Below, in pieces: positions 4,492 to 5,369 of a DNA stretch of 5,369 bases. The position numbers and the translations under genes were made by a program. The notes beneath the pieces were generated by a model, which worked only from the letters and a program-made list of their open reading frames with translations, was not told where the DNA came from and searched no databases. The stretch comes from Patescibacteria group bacterium (lineage in GTDB: Bacteria > Patescibacteriota > Minisyncoccia > UBA9983): NCBI GenBank assembly GCA_018827845.1, contig JAHJXC010000066.1:1-5369 (forward strand), written 5' to 3'. Every line of letters starts with the position of its first letter. Positions within the stretch are counted from its first letter, which is position 1.

Positions 4492-5046
4492 ATGCCAAGA
4501 GGACCAGGGGTAAATCAACAAAAAATATTACTTCTTTTATTTGGGGGCATCGCCCTTGGTCTTTCTGGCTCGCCCAAAAGATATTTTCAAATTCTTGATT
4601 CAATTACAAAAGAATGGAAAGAGATAGATAGACGCATGTTAAAACGTGCCATTAAAAAACTTTATGAATCAAAATTAATAAAAGAAAAAGAAAATCCTGA
4701 TGGCACGGTAACGCTTGTACTAACTGACAAAGGCAAACAAAAAGCACTGACTTATGATTTGGGCAAAATGGAAATTAAAAAACCAAAACAATGGGACAAA
4801 AAATGGCGGGTGGTGCTTTTTGACATTCCAGAAAAAATAAAAAGGACAAGAGAAGCAATAAGAATTCATTTAAAAAATCTTGGCTTTTATGAATTCCAAA
4901 AAAGTGTCTTTGTGCATCCCTATGATTGTAAAAATGAGATAGATTATCTTATAGAATTTTACGATGTAAGAAAATTTGTCAGATTTATCATTGCTGATTC
5001 CTTAGATAATGAACTGCATTTGAAGAAACATTTTGATTTGTTATAG
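4492..5046 (+). CDS. PaaX-like protein: winged helix fused to a Cas2-fold domain
   Basis: The 184-residue protein has two parts. Residues about 8-87 (NQQKILLLLFGG ... EIDRRMLKRAIKKLYESKLIKEKENPDGTVTLVLTDKGKQKAL) form a winged-helix DNA-binding domain, with a recognition-helix-like segment and a wing hairpin before LTDKGK. Residues about 101-184 start KKWRVVLFDIPEKIKRTREAIRIHL and continue NLGFYEFQKSVFVHPYD. This is the Cas2/PaaX C-terminal ferredoxin-like pattern (strand ending in D-I-P, basic helix, then 'QkSVf'). Asp111 sits where Cas2 nucleases have their metal-binding aspartate. There is no cas1 and no CRISPR array, so a role in spacer capture is not supported. The gene is bracketed by inverted 34-bp palindromes, the left one over its promoter. 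Autoregulating repressor is the simplest reading; a mobile-element protein is the alternative. ATG 4492 is favoured by promoter spacing and the family-like MPRG start. Confidence 0.85.
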   Translation: MPRGPGVNQQKILLLLFGGIALGLSGSPKRYFQILDSITKEWKEIDRRMLKRAIKKLYESKLIKEKENPDGTVTLVLTDKGKQKALTYDLGKMEIKKPKQWDKKWRVVLFDIPEKIKRTREAIRIHLKNLGFYEFQKSVFVHPYDCKNEIDYLIEFYDVRKFVRFIIADSLDNELHLKKHFDLL

Positions 5047-5048
5047 TA

Positions 5049-5082
5049 TGTACATATACTTGCTATCGCTGATATTTGTACA
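5049..5082 (-). repeat. 34-bp imperfect palindrome, right copy (inverted)
   Basis: Arms TGTACATATACTTGC (5049-5063) and GCTGATATTTGTACA (5068-5082) flank a TATC centre, the reverse complement of the GATA in the left copy, so the two copies are in inverted orientation. It begins two bases after the TAG stop of the PaaX/Cas2-like gene. As RNA it could fold into a hairpin, but no T-run follows, so it is a poor intrinsic terminator. Confidence 0.85.
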
Positions 5083-5167
5083 ACTTAATAATATTTAGTA
5101 ATAATGATAAGATCACGAAGTAATTCGTTTGGGGCAAATAAAGGTATGTTAAAACCCAATACTCTTA

Positions 5168-5314
5168 TTGCCTGTTAAAAAATTAGAAACCGGCGCCGCA
5201 GTAAATGTTCCGCTGTTCATTAATGAAGGGGATATTATAAGAATAAATACGGAAACTAAGGAGTATGCAGAGCGCGCAGAAAAAGCCTGCCTGTCGGCAG
5301 ACAGGGGCTCGTAG
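5168..5314 (+). pseudogene. efp: C-terminal fragment of elongation factor P
   Basis: One frame reads [15 protein letters not shown], then [25 protein letters not shown], up to 5287. This matches the C-terminal OB domain end of EF-P (LETGA.V.VPLFIN.GD.I.V.T.TGEY.ER), the factor that relieves ribosome stalling at proline runs. Only about 40 of the usual 185 or so residues are present. The frame has a TAA at 5150-5152 and no ATG; TTG at 5168 is the only start-like codon. No EF-P sequence can be read in the other frames upstream, so a simple frameshift does not explain the loss. At the 3' end the frame runs on through the palindrome at 5287-5305 and stops only at TAG 5312-5314, inside the tRNA gene, which suggests the native stop was lost. 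The rest of the gene may have been deleted when the adjacent cassette arrived, but that is an inference. Confidence 0.75.
5287..5305. repeat. Short GC-rich palindrome abutting tRNA-Ala
   Basis: CCTGTC (5290-5295) pairs with GACAGG (5300-5305) around GGCA, and an overlapping alternative stem is CTGCC (5287-5291) with GGCAG (5296-5300). Its last base is the first base of the tRNA. It also lies at the end of the EF-P fragment frame, adding the residues CLSADRGS after the expected end. I recall similar palindromes being common in CPR genomes, from memory only. Confidence 0.6.
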
Positions 5315-5369
5315 TTTAGTGGCAAAACAGCGCATTCGCATTGCGAAGGCCGCCGGTTCAAATCCGGCA
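5305..5369 (+). tRNA. tRNA-Ala (anticodon CGC), 3' end outside window
   Basis: The acceptor 5' strand is GGGCTCG (5305-5311), then TA. The D stem is GTTT/AAAC (5314-5317, 5325-5328). The anticodon stem is GCGCA/TGCGA, with a G-A mismatch at its outer pair (5330, 5346), and holds the loop TTCGCAT with anticodon CGC at 5337-5339, reading GCG (alanine). The T-arm is GCCGG-TTCAAAT-CCGGC (5352-5368). The window ends one base into the 3' acceptor strand; that base, A5369, would face G5311 and not pair. The G3-U70 identity pair of alanine tRNAs cannot be checked because position 70 is missing. Confidence 0.88.

Noticed and set aside
4430..5082. CRISPR array with the Cas2-like gene
   Set aside because: Only two repeat copies, inverted rather than direct, separated by a gene and not by a spacer; no cas1 or other cas genes are present.
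4422..5097. TATTTA on both sides of the palindrome pair as a target-site duplication
   Set aside because: The copies lie 2 bp outside one end and 9 bp outside the other, and six AT-only bases are expected by chance here.
5101..5178. Short frame MIRSRSNSFG... ending at 5176-5178 as the EF-P N-terminus in another frame
   Set aside because: Its residues do not resemble EF-P, so a single frameshift does not restore the gene.
5149..5361. 70-codon minus-strand frame across the EF-P remnant and tRNA-Ala
   Set aside because: It overlaps the tRNA and is the antisense of a clear EF-P reading; no ribosome binding site or family resemblance.

Overview
The window looks like a chromosomal segment of a small-genome, AT-rich bacterium, most likely a Patescibacteria/CPR lineage such as Parcubacteria. 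This is an inference, based on the very short core proteins, the Mur ligase with almost no N-terminal domain, an orphan type IV pilin, a PaaX/Cas2-like protein, near absence of Shine-Dalgarno motifs on most genes, and short palindromes inserted in or beside genes. No marker in the window fixes the taxon.

Left part (1-959): the 3' end of rpmB (ribosomal protein L28), then a tRNA-Ser(TGA) with encoded CCA, then an unrecognised 123-residue helical protein. A small, basic, glycine-rich protein gene converges on it from the minus strand. That small gene has the clearest promoter, ribosome binding site and terminator of the window.

Middle part (960-2564): a 261-bp gene-free stretch with several -10-like boxes leads into a type IV pilin-like gene, followed 5 bp later by a two-helix membrane protein. 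On the minus strand, rpsT (S20) and a tRNA-Arg with the unusual anticodon GCG form a tight unit ending against that membrane protein gene. rpsT and ruvA diverge from a 67-bp spacer in which a single palindromic TTGCAA could be the -35 element for both directions.

Right part (2565-5369): ruvA and a MurE-like ligase form a two-gene operon. After it comes a single-gene cassette: a winged-helix plus Cas2-fold (PaaX-like) protein bracketed by two copies of a 34-bp imperfect palindrome in inverted orientation. The left copy overlaps the gene's promoter and the right copy starts two bases after its stop codon. Beyond it lie a start-less C-terminal fragment of elongation factor P, a short palindrome, and a tRNA-Ala(CGC) cut off by the window end.

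Most genes are housekeeping: translation (L28, S20, tRNAs), Holliday-junction processing (RuvA) and cell-wall precursor synthesis (Mur ligase). The most interesting region is 4430-5314, where a possible palindrome-associated, Cas2-related regulator or mobile unit sits next to a truncated gene. A recurring theme is predicted promoters whose -10 box lies only 6-10 bp before the start codon, which suggests leaderless or nearly leaderless mRNAs.
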